A stretch of DNA of 64,000 nucleotides from Poa pratensis (lineage: Eukaryota; Streptophyta; Magnoliopsida; Poales; Poaceae), in NCBI GenBank assembly GCA_947311845.1, contig CAMZMU010000049.1:11286879-11350878 (forward strand). The letters are read 5' to 3'. The position numbers were made by a program, and so were the translations under genes. This document shows positions 55,676-64,000 of this stretch, in pieces (the first letter of the stretch is position 1; every line of letters starts with the position of its first letter). The notes under the pieces were generated by a model that was given only the letters and a program-made list of their open reading frames with translations, had not been told where the DNA came from and made no database searches.

Positions 55676-58600
55676 CTTGGAGCAATGAGAGAGATGATCC
55701 TACCCTGGTCAAGCTCGGCAGGGCCTTCTGCAACCCTGGTTGGGAGCTTGCCTTTGGAAATCACGTGCTGACAACCCTTTCATCGTCCTTATCAGATCAC
55801 TGTCCACTAATGCTGTCAAGTCAGAATAGCCCCAGACGCCCGCCCTCCTTCCGGTTCGAGAATTTCTGGACCAAGATGCCGGGCTTTCAGGAGGTGGTCC
55901 TTGCGGCATGGAACGAGCCGACCACACACACTCAGCCGGTGCATGTCTTCAATCACAAACTCAAGCACACAGCAAGGAAGCTTCGTGCCTGGAGCAAGGG
56001 CCTCTTCTCCGACCATAAGCTGCAGCTCATCATGGCTCTCGAAGTCATCCTACAGCTGGACATTGCGCAAGAATCGAGGACTCTGTCGATAATTGAGAAG
56101 AATCTGCGCTCAGGTCTAAAGAAAAGAGTCATGGGCCTGGCTGTCCTAGAGCGCGCCAGGAAAAGACAAGCATCAAGGATAACCAATCTTCGGGTGGGCG
56201 ACGCAAACACCAAGTATTTCCACCTTCGCGTCAACTCCCGCAGAAGGAGAAACCACATTCAGAGGCTGCAGCAAAATGGTGGCTGGGTGACTGCTCATGA
56301 TGATAAAGCTTCGGTGGTTCTTGAGCACTTCACCCGCACCCTTGGCCAACCACCTCCACGGCAGATCGACCTAAATTGGGAGGATCTAAACACCGGTTCC
56401 ATGGACCTCGATGACCTGGCGCTGCCGTTTTCTGAAGAGGAAATCAAGATCGCCATTGAGGACATGCCAAAGGACAAAGCCCCTGGGCCTGATGGTTTCA
56501 CCACGACCTTCTTCTCCTCATGTTGGGACATCATCCACCATGACCTTATGCGGGTCATTGACACGTTCTCCCAGCTGTCCGTGAACAACTTCCACATCAT
56601 CAACTCAGCTAACATCGTCCTGCTGCCAAAGAAAGATGGGGCTGACTCGATTACTGACTATCGCCCCATCAGCCTGATCCACATCATTCCGAAGATCATC
56701 GCCAAGGCTATGGCTCGGCGTCTAAGCCCCAAGATGAATGACCTTGTTTCCCACTGTCAGAGCGCCTTCATTAAATCCAGAAGCATCCACGACAACTTCA
56801 TGTATGTCAGGAATACCGCAAGGCGCCTCCACCGTGCTCGCTCGCCTACGCTTCTCCTCAAGCTTGACATCGCCAAGGCATTCGACTCTATGCGCTAGGA
56901 CTATCTTCTTGATGTCTTGCAGCGCCGGGGGTTTCCCCCCAGGTGGAGGGCGTGGGTCTCCTTGCTCTTCTCCACCGCTTCTTCTTGGGTCCTGCTTAAT
57001 GGTGTCCCGGGACTGGGGATCCTCCATGGCAGGGGCCTCAGGCAAGGGGATCCGCTGTCCCCCTTGCTCTTCGACATTGGCATCGATCCCCTCAACATAA
57101 CCCTTGAGCTTGCCACTGAGAGGTCTTCTACAGCCTTTACCGAACGATTTAGCAAAGCTCAGAGTCTCCCTATATGCTGACGACGCTGCAATTTTCCTTG
57201 TGCCAACGGCTGATGACATCACGAACCGTGCTTACACCTTACGGGGGTTCGGTGACGTGACGGGTGTGGTTACAAACTTCACCAAGAGTTCCTTCTCCCC
57301 AATTCGCTGCGAGGGCATCGACTTGGCTGCAATTATGACGGAGTTCCTGGCCTCGGTCGCCCAGTTCCCCATTAAATACCTGGGACTTCCGCTTGCCCTG
57401 GGCAGACTACGGCGAGCTGATCTCCAACCTTACATTGACAAGACCGCCTCTCGTCTGCAACCTTGGAAGGGTAAATACATCAACAGGGCGGGCTGTACAG
57501 AGCTCGTCAAATCTGTGCTCTCCGCTATGCCCATTTTCCTTCTCACGGCCATCAAAGCGGATAAACGAACTATCAAGGCTTTCGACAAGATTCGCAAAGG
57601 AATGCTATGGAATTGCAGCGAAAAGGTCAGCGGCGGAAAGTGCAAGGTTGCTTGGGACAAGGTGTGTCGTCCTAAGGCCATGGGCGGGCTCGGAATCCTA
57701 AACCTGGAAAAAATTTCAAGGGCCCTTAGGCTGCGATGGCTATGGCATGAGTGGGCCTCCCCCGATAAGCCTTGGGTGGGCTCTGAAACGCCGAACGACT
57801 GCATCGACAAGAGCCTCTTCAGTGCTGCAACCCGGGTGACGGTGGGCGATGGTCGCAAAGCTTCCTTCTGGGAGTCGTCTTGGCTTGACGAGCTGCCCCC
57901 TAAGATCATTGCCCCCGACCTCTTTGTGGCCTCCAAGCGGAAGAACATAAACGTCTCTGAGGCTCTTGCTGACTACAAATGGATCTCGGACCTGGCCGTC
58001 GACAACTTCACGCTCGCTCACATCTCCCAGTTCGTCAATCTCTGGACCCTCACTCAGGGGATCACCCTGTCCCCCGGAACTGCCGACACCATCACTTGGA
58101 CCCTCTCGACCTCTGGGGTTTACTCGGCCAAGTCGGCTTACAAAGCGCAGTTCATCGGCGCCTCATCCTGCTCCTTCAGAAACATCGTTTGGAACACCTT
58201 GGCCCCTCCTAAGTGCTCCTTCTTCGCATGGCTTGTTGTCCAAAACCGTCTATGGACGTTGGACCGTCTCGCCGTCAGGGGATGGCCACACCAGGCTGTT
58301 TGTCAGCTGTGCAGATGTCAGCCCGAGACAGGAAGGCACATGCTTTTCGAGTGCCGCTACTCTAAGAGGATCTGGGCGGAGGCTTCTCTCTGGCTTCACT
58401 GCCCCGCCATCACCCACAGTCTTGCAGTGACCAAGCCCACCGTCTTCGACTATTGGAAGGAGCTAGCCACGACTCCTTCCCCATCTCGCCAGGGCATGCA
58501 GACGGCAACCATTCTGATCACCTAGGAGATTTGGAAGGAGCGGAACGCGAGGGTCTTCAACAACAAATTCACGATGCCGTCCGTCCTCTTCCAACACATA

Positions 58601-58793
58601 AAGAGCGAGAGCAGAAACTGGATCCTTGCTGGAGCAAAAAAGCTGGCAGAAATCATCGGATGATGTGAAGCTTCTATTTTTTTTGAAACGAGGGAGACTT
58701 TGTAATCTTTACTTGGGCTTCGGCCTCTTGTGTTGTTTGCTTCTCCTATATCAATATAAAGGCAAAGCTTTTGCCTCGTTTCAAAAAAAAAAA

Positions 58794-58806
58794 GACGATC
58801 GAGTAC
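58794..58806. repeat. Target-site duplication of LINE-2, right copy
   Basis: GACGATCGAGTAC directly after the A-run; from here the F-box gene resumes. Confidence 0.9.
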
Positions 58807-58858
58807 TGTGAACCTTATGAGTACAAGTGCTGCGAAAAATGGTTATTAAGCGTGACTT
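58794..58858 (+). pseudogene. F-box gene 5, exon 2, last piece
   Basis: After the duplicated GACGATCGAGTAC the sequence gives CEPYEYKCCEKW, as in genes 1 and 3. The normal GGT-TAA end is changed by a small deletion, so the frame runs past the usual stop. The following 3' flank (to about 58990) matches that of genes 1 and 3. Confidence 0.82.
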
Positions 58859-59896
58859 TAGTACTACCTCCAATCTGTTTTAACTGTGTTGCAGAAACAA
58901 CTACCTGTGTACAATTTGAAAGTGGAACTGGTGACATTCTTTCTGGATTAGAGGGACTGAGGGAGTATGCTATTTTGCGATCGTCATAATCTGTACTACT
59001 TTCATGAGCATGTATCCCTTATGTTTGTGCATCGCGGCCTCTTCTCGAGAGAAAGTCCTCCAGATACTTGAACTTGCTAATGTGTGAATCTGTAGCTCTT
59101 GGCAAGAAATAAAACTCTGGTATAAAATTTAAACGATTCACAAATGTGAGAGGAGATTTCGTACTCCCGAGTTCCAGTGATCCTAATATTTTTTTAAAAG
59201 CTGAAAACAATATTTACTAGTCTTTTTTTAGATGTATTCAATAGCTGAATTTGTTTTTTGAGATGTGGCTAATAGATCTCTAATTATTTAAATGTAGGAG
59301 TTTATGTTTAATATTTTTGAAATTTAATAAGCGATTTAATTTTTTGAAAAAAAACAAGCCATGTGAAGCTGCTCGGGCTCAATTTGCACTCTCCGAGTAG
59401 TTTACTACTACAGTACTACGTAGCATGCATGTTGTCGTTGGCACTTGGCAATGCATGTACTACGTTACTAGCACGAGTCCATGTTTTGGTGCTAGCACAC
59501 TAGCACGTGAGCCAGTTTGTAGTCCTAGTCCATGTAGGTTTGGAAAGTTGAGACGGTTCAACGGAAGCCATGTCCGAGTAGTATGTTTAGACATGGATTT
59601 CGTATTGGTTTTTTTACGTCAATTTCGTGTAGGTATCGGTTAGTCCAGGGTGTGCGTGTATATAAACACACACCCTACGGCCTGAAGCGCTGAATAGCAA
59701 GAACAAGAAGCAGGTGACCAGGTGTCAGTTCCGCGTTCTGGACAGTATTTAAGGGAATCAGACCCTTGGCGTAACATCAGTCTGCTTCTGCCGTTGGCCA
59801 CTCCAGCCCCGGTCCACCTTTCTCCGCGTGGGCGGCCACTCCGGTGTCGATGCCCACCTCCCCTTCCTTCCTTCCTTTTTCCTAGCTCGTTCAGCC
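58859..59896. other. Upstream region of F-box gene 6
   Basis: Segments match those between genes 1 and 2 (for example AAGTCCTCC, GTAGCTCTTGGCAAG near 59050-59110) but most of the 2.3-kb spacer is missing. The distal promoter (59425-59600) and a TATA box at 59659-59666 in GTGCGTGTATATAAACAC are like those of genes 1 and 2. No other gene is seen. Confidence 0.5.
59659..59666 (+). promoter_or_regulatory. TATA box of F-box gene 6
   Basis: TATATAAA in the conserved block preceded by GGTATCGGTTAGTCCAG and followed by CACACACCCTACGGCCTGAAG. Confidence 0.5.
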
Positions 59897-60284
59897 ATGG
59901 CGTCGTCCTTTGCCTCTCCGCCTTGTTTCTCATGGCCCTGGTTGCGGGTGCCCTCGGCAGTTGGCAGAGGCAGCGGCCACGTCTTTGGCATGGCACGGTC
60001 TGGGAGCGTGGAGGAAGTGCAGCAGATGGCGGAGTGGGTGCAGCCTAAGCCCTCCCGCAAATCCATGTGGCGCCGCCGTAAAGAGCGCCACATGCGGTCT
60101 GAACTTTTCCCTCTTCCTTGCCAGGTTCCGATCTCTGAGATCACCAGACGCTCTGACTGTTGCCCAATCGCAGGAGATCGATCAATGGACTCTGCGCCGC
60201 CACCTGTGGTGGAGGAGCCGCAAGCAAGGGACTGGTCGCTGCTGCCCATCGACTCGCTCTCTTTGGTCTTTTTAGGCTTAGTGC
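59897..60284 (+). pseudogene. F-box gene 6, hybrid A/B 5' end, cut off by a Copia element
   Basis: From ATG 59897 the frame gives a type-A arm (MASSFASPP, SVEEVQQMAEWVQPKPSRKS, MWRRRK), then a stretch that corresponds to the 5' UTR of type-B genes (ISEITRRSDCCPIAGDRS), then the type-B start MDSAPPPVVEEPQ and the F-box beginning (RDWSLLPIDSLSLVF). At 60285, in the middle of the F-box, the Copia LTR starts; the rest of the gene would lie beyond the window. Only about 129 residues remain. It may preserve the ancestral arrangement from which A and B arose, or be a recombinant. Confidence 0.78.
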
Positions 60285-60437
60285 TATCAGTTAAGGACTG
60301 GATTGTTTGCCGTGATTAACCCCTCCGGCTGGCTTTGTTTATATATGCAAACAATACAAGTGATTACAACGTGTTGTACACGGATACAACGATCGTGATG
60401 GACACGGTATAGAAACCTAAACCGACTATGTCTAATA
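60285..60437 (-). repeat. Probable 3' LTR of the Copia element
   Basis: On the minus strand it starts TATTAGACATAGTCGG right after the polypurine tract and ends CTTAACTGATA at the F-box sequence. It contains ATATATAAACAAAG (TATA-like). The first base pair is TA rather than TG, and the exact ends are approximate without the other LTR. Confidence 0.55.
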
Positions 60438-60444
60438 CTCCCCC

Positions 60445-63400
60445 TCAATCTGAACCGTCGTGAACAAGGTTGAGATTGGAAAGAAACCTACGGAGTACTA
60501 GCTGAGTACATGGTTTGGTGAAGATGTCGGCAATCTGATCATTTGAAGAGATGAACCGAACATGAAGAGCACCTTGAGCAACTTTCTCTCGCACAAAATG
60601 AAAATCAATTTCAATATGCTTCGTCCGAGCGTGAAACACCGGATTCGCCGAGAGATAAGTCGCACCAAGATTGTCGCACCATAACACGGGAGGCGAAGAC
60701 TGATGCACGCCGAGTTCCTGGAGAACAGACTGGACCCAAGTAGCTTCAGCGGTGCCATTTGCCAAGGCTTTATACTCAGCCTCGGTGCTCGAGCGAGAGA
60801 CAATGGGTTGCTTGCGAGAACTCCAAGATACCAGATTAGGTCCAAAATAAATCGCATAGCCACCAGTAGAGCGACGATCGTCAGAACAGCCGGCCCAGTC
60901 AGCGTCAGTAAAAATGTTCAAGACAGTAGACTGAGCACGCTGAATTTTCAAGCCAGTGGACGCGGTCCCTTTGACATACCGCAAAATCCGCTTCACCGCC
61001 TCATAATGAACAGTGGTAGGCTTAGAGAGATACTGACAAACCTTGTTGACAGCGAACGAAAGGTCTGGCCTCGTCAAGGTAAGATACTGAAGGCCGCCAA
61101 CTATGCTTCGGTACTTGAAAGCATCATCAGTACTGAGCAACTCCCCATCGGTGCGAGACAACTTATCTGTGGTAGACATGGGTGTAGTAACAGCGCGACA
61201 AGACTCCATGTTAGCACGATGAAGCAAGTCGAGAGCATACTTATGCTGATTCAAAATCATCCCATTGGACGTGTAGGCAGCCTCAATGCCAAGAAAATAC
61301 TCTAACCGACCCATATCCTTAATAGGAAAGGTGGCCGAGAGTGTCTGAACCAGTCGATCGACGATAGCAGGAGAAGAGCCAGCAATAACAATGTCATCCA
61401 CATAGACGAGCATATAAACACTGATACCCTGATGAACATAGACGAGCATATCGCACAGTACCATCCTTGAACTGCTTTGGACGACGGATGTCATTACGTA
61501 GTCGAGTCTGAATAACTCGGGGCGGAGGAGCCATGTCAGTCGGAGAATCGACAGAAGGTGCTGTTGTCGGATCAGCAACAGTAGACAGCTGAGATGGGCT
61601 GGCAGCAGGAGGTGGCCCGTCAGCTGACTCGGGGGACACCAGCGTCCTCGACGCGGGCAGAAGAAGCAGCGGCCCAGCCCGAGTGGAAGCGGGATCAGGC
61701 GAGGCCGGCGAAGACGGTCCAGCGTCGGGTGCGTAGGATGAGCAGGCCGGCCCATCCGGAGAAGCGCGGGGCGAGCAAGCTGGCTCATCACACTGGGAGC
61801 TCGGAGCTGCGACGGGGCCCGCCGCGGGCCGCGTGACATGCACATGCACGTCCGGGACGTCGACCGTGACTGCAGGCGTAGAAGAAACCTGCACAGGATC
61901 AAAAGAAACAGTACCAGGAGCATCAACAGGTAACATGGAAATGTCGTAATTACGCGTATTAGTATTCTGAATAGCCGGTTCATCCGAAGGAAAAGAGACT
62001 GGACGGAGAGGCGTGACATCTACAACGACACCGGGAGTGGCAAAGGGAAAAACTTTCTCGTCGAAAACAACATCGCGGGAGATATAGATGCGGCCTGTAC
62101 TGCGATCTAAACATTTATAACCTTTGTGAAGGGGACTGTAACCAAGAAAAACACACATCTTGGAACGGAACTCGAGTTTGCGAGAGTTGTATTTACGGAG
62201 ACTCGGCCAACATGCACATCCAAAAACGCGCAAAAAGGTGTAATCTGGCGAGATAGCGAGAAGGCGAGATATAGGAGCCTGGTTTTTAAGCAGAACAGAA
62301 GGCATTCGGTTGACCAAATAACAAGCAGCGAGGAACGCTTCGTCCCAAAAACGAAGGGGAAGGGAGGAGTGAGCGAGAAGGGCAAGCCCAGTCTCGACAA
62401 GATGACGGTGTTTACGCTCGGCTATACCGTTCTGTTGTGAAGTATGAGGACATGAAACCCTATGAGAGATACCAGTGCGCTGGAAATAAGCATGAAGACG
62501 GTGATATTCACCACCCCAATCCGACTGAACAGCACGAATTTTGGTGTCTAGCAACCGCTCAACATGAGCTTGGAAGACATAAAAGATATTTTCAACGTCA
62601 GACTTATTTTTGATAAGATAAATCCAGCAATACCGACTAAAATCATCAATAAAACTCACATAATATTTAAAACCTCCAGAGGAGGGAAGGGCAGGCCCCC
62701 ATACATCGGTATGAACAAGCTCAAGCGGTGCATGGGAAACCCGAGAGGAAGCACTATATGGAAGTTGGTGACTTTTAGCCATCTGACACGCATCACAGAC
62801 AGAACTATCATGACTAGAGGAACACTTAAGATTATTGGACTTAACAATATTTTTAACTACTTTATTTGATGGATGACCTAAACGTTGGTGCCACTGATCG
62901 GAAGAAAGCTTGGCGCTGAAGGAAGCATAATGATCGGATGAAGACGCTCGACCGAACGGCAGGGGATAGAGGCCTCCGCGACTCCTACCGCGAAGGATGA
63001 TTCTCCTTGTGGCCTTGTCCTTCACCAAGAAAAAATATTTATGAAATTCGATGAAGATGTTGTTGTCAGAAACCAAGCGATAAACAGAAAGCAAGTTTTT
63101 GCTAAGACCAGGGACACGAAGAATATTACGAAGATCGAGCGAATGAGAAGGACCAGCTAAACGAGAATGACCAATATGCGTAATTGACAAACCTGCACCA
63201 TTGGCGACCTGGACTTGATCCTTGCCCTGATAGCGCTCGTGAACACCAAGACAAGCCATGTCATTGGTGAGATGATCTGTTGCACCCGTGTCGAAGAACC
63301 AGGGGTGATCTTCCTGCGGCTGAGAAGCAGCAACGTTGCCAGATCGGCGTTCTTCAACTTGGACCCCTTGGTTGAAGAACTTCCGACATGCTGGGGCCTC

Positions 63401-64000
63401 ATGACCCCAATTCTTGCAGAGCTGGCATCGGGGTCGTGGACGACGACCATTGCCCCCACCGTCATTGCGAGGGCGAGAACCTTGTCCCCCGCCGTAGAAG
63501 TTCTGGCCACCCCCATAGGACTGGCCGCCTCCTTGTGATCCACTCTGCTGTCCGCCAGTGGGGCGGCCGCCGAAGCGACCACCTGAGTTGTTGTCAAACG
63601 GTGGTAGCCCACCGCCCCGCCCGGTGTTGCCTGGCCGAGCGGCCGCGTTCGCCGAGGACGAGAAGTCGGCGGCGTGAGAAGTGGCTTCCTTCATGGCTTC
63701 AGCGGAGAGCAGCAGAGGGTAGAAGTCCGACAAGGACAGAACGGAACCGGCAGCTTGCAGGACGTTCATCGAGGATTGCAGACCCTCGTATTGCGGACCT
63801 AGACCGACCAGGATGTGATCGATCAGTTCATCCTCAGAGATTGGAGCGCCGACCATGGCCATGGCGTCGGCAAACCCTTTCATCTTCTGCTAGAAATCTG
63901 CGGCGGACAGGTCCTGCTTCTTCAACGTCGCCAGTTGTCGACGGATCTGGCGGATGCCGGCGCGGTTCTGAGCGGAGAACATCCTGGTGGTGCACTCCCA
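60445..64000 (-). pseudogene. Copia gag-pol, partial and deleted
   Basis: From the right edge: gag of UBN2 type (RQLATLKKQDLSAADF, then TAG at 63889-63891, then KMKGFADAMAMVG), a Gly/Asn-rich stretch, one CCHC knuckle (CQLCKNWGHEAPAC), protease (WFFDTGATDHL), integrase zinc region and core (HQRLGHPS, DVWGPA, SFIDDFSRYCWIYL, QSDWGGEY), then a variable linker (PPPRVIQTRLRND, RRPKQFKDGTVRY). The next part is in another frame and starts at the YVDD motif (SVYMLVYVDDIVIAG), continuing to RNase H (FTDADWAGC, SRSSTEAEYKAL, TKHIEIDFHFVRE). The first 200 or so residues of reverse transcriptase are missing. Enzymes act in reverse transcription and integration of the element's own RNA. Confidence 0.9.
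61401..61451. repeat. 15-bp direct repeat at the Copia deletion point
   Basis: CATAGACGAGCATAT at 61401-61415 and again at 61437-61451. One copy belongs to the YVDD-coding part; the other lies at the fused end of the linker. Confidence 0.8.

Larger units (their letters stand above)
48472..58663 (+). pseudogene. LINE-2 ORF2: endonuclease plus reverse transcriptase, disabled
   Basis: The start MSDLVLDIADWNIRGLND is the usual ORF2 opening. Endonuclease motifs are visible (QQTKLD, GDFNLIYQASDKN, SDHCPLML after the LTR element). The reverse transcriptase has KAPGPDGFTTTF, DIAKAFDS, LRQGDPLSPLLF and YADDAAIF, then a zinc-binding tail (CQLCRCQPETGRHMLFEC) to a stop at 58661-58663. Breaks: a frameshift near 48690, another in a C-run near 48875, the LTR element 49042-55675, TAG at 56896-56898, a frameshift near 57120, and TAG at 58523-58525. 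It is far more decayed than LINE-1. Confidence 0.85.
45125..58793 (+). mobile_element. 5'-truncated L1-type LINE (LINE-2 of window) in exon 2 of F-box gene 5
   Basis: A 13-bp target duplication GACGATCGAGTAC (45112-45124, 58794-58806) flanks the element. It ends TATCAATATAAAGG, a short inverted repeat AGGCAAAGCTTTTGCCT and an A-run just before the right duplication. It starts inside ORF1, lacking the N-terminal part. Removing nested elements (solo LTR 46554-48284 and LTR element 49042-55675) leaves about 5.3 kb. It is on the same strand as the F-box gene. Confidence 0.92.
34528..58858 (+). pseudogene. F-box gene 5, type A, dispersed over 24 kb by nested insertions
   Basis: Four pieces of one gene remain in order: exon 1 (34528-35018, 491 nt as in genes 1 and 3), the start of exon 2 (36170-36240), its middle (44930-45124) and its end (58794 to about 58858). 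Read together they give the same F-box and leucine-rich arrangement as gene 1 (RDWSLLPLDVLSLVFVRLS in exon 1; VDELTAVLENCPMLEVL in the middle piece; CEPYEYKCCEKW at the end). The donor changed from AG|GT to AT|GT, a 12-bp in-frame deletion is seen in exon 2, and the usual stop is lost (AAATGGTTATTAAG). The intervening DNA is transposons only, so the gene cannot be expressed as a whole. Confidence 0.85.
60285..64000 (-). mobile_element. Copia-type LTR retrotransposon, internally deleted, continues past window
   Basis: Minus strand. The 3' LTR is short (about 60285-60437); a polypurine tract GAGGGGGAG (minus strand, 60438-60446) precedes it. Gag and pol fill the rest up to the window end; the 5' LTR lies outside. 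It inserted inside the F-box of gene 6. The order protease, integrase, reverse transcriptase, RNase H identifies Copia. Confidence 0.92.

Overview
This is a nuclear genomic window from a plant, almost certainly a grass (Poaceae) and probably a large-genome pooid such as a Triticeae species. The basis is spliced GT/AG genes of a family I know mainly from grasses (DUF6598), grass-type Stowaway, CACTA, Mutator-like, Helitron, SINE, L1-type LINE, Copia and Gypsy-type elements, and deep nesting of elements inside genes. There are no bacterial features. The species assignment is inference.

Left third (1-13.5 kb): a tandem array of DUF6598 genes, all on the + strand. Copy 1 is represented only by its last exon (475-1041). 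Copy 2 (5598-8860) is intact with three exons. Copy 3 (9123-12180) has four predicted exons but carries an in-frame stop in its last exon. The introns hold a SINE with target-site duplication (copy 2), a Stowaway MITE (copy 3), and at the orthologous site of copy 1 a six-base footprint that looks like MITE excision. A CACTA end lies between copies 1 and 2.

Middle (13.5-34.5 kb): a full-length L1-type LINE (13580-20082, minus strand, one frameshift in ORF2) sits in the upstream region of the first of a series of F-box genes resembling the F-box/LRR 23 (SKIP19) group. The F-box region is a segmental tandem duplication with a period near 6.4 kb. Each unit has a longer type-A gene (20541, 28100, 34528) and a shorter type-B gene (24123, 31674) ending in an acidic poly-Asp tail. 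The first two units also carry a processed pseudogene of a CYP23-like cyclophilin inserted in the 3' region of the B gene. Unit 1 alone gained a Mutator-like element inside that pseudogene; unit 2 keeps the empty site.

Right part (34.5-60.3 kb): the third type-A F-box gene has been split into pieces by a nested stack. A Mutator-like element is in its intron. A non-LTR retroposon in exon 2 was itself entered by a Gypsy-like LTR element carrying a CACTA element. Further on in exon 2, a 5'-truncated LINE was entered by a solo LTR and by a second LTR element whose 5' LTR holds a Helitron. Target-site duplications support nearly every insertion and give its order. The last 50 bases of the F-box gene reappear at 58.8 kb, about 23.8 kb from its first exon. 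A further F-box gene (59897) combines type-A and type-B 5' parts and is cut off by a Copia element (60285 to the window end, minus strand) that lacks the core of its reverse transcriptase.

The genes that look capable of encoding full proteins are DUF6598 copy 2 and F-box genes 1, 2 and 3. Everything else is mobile DNA or decayed copies.
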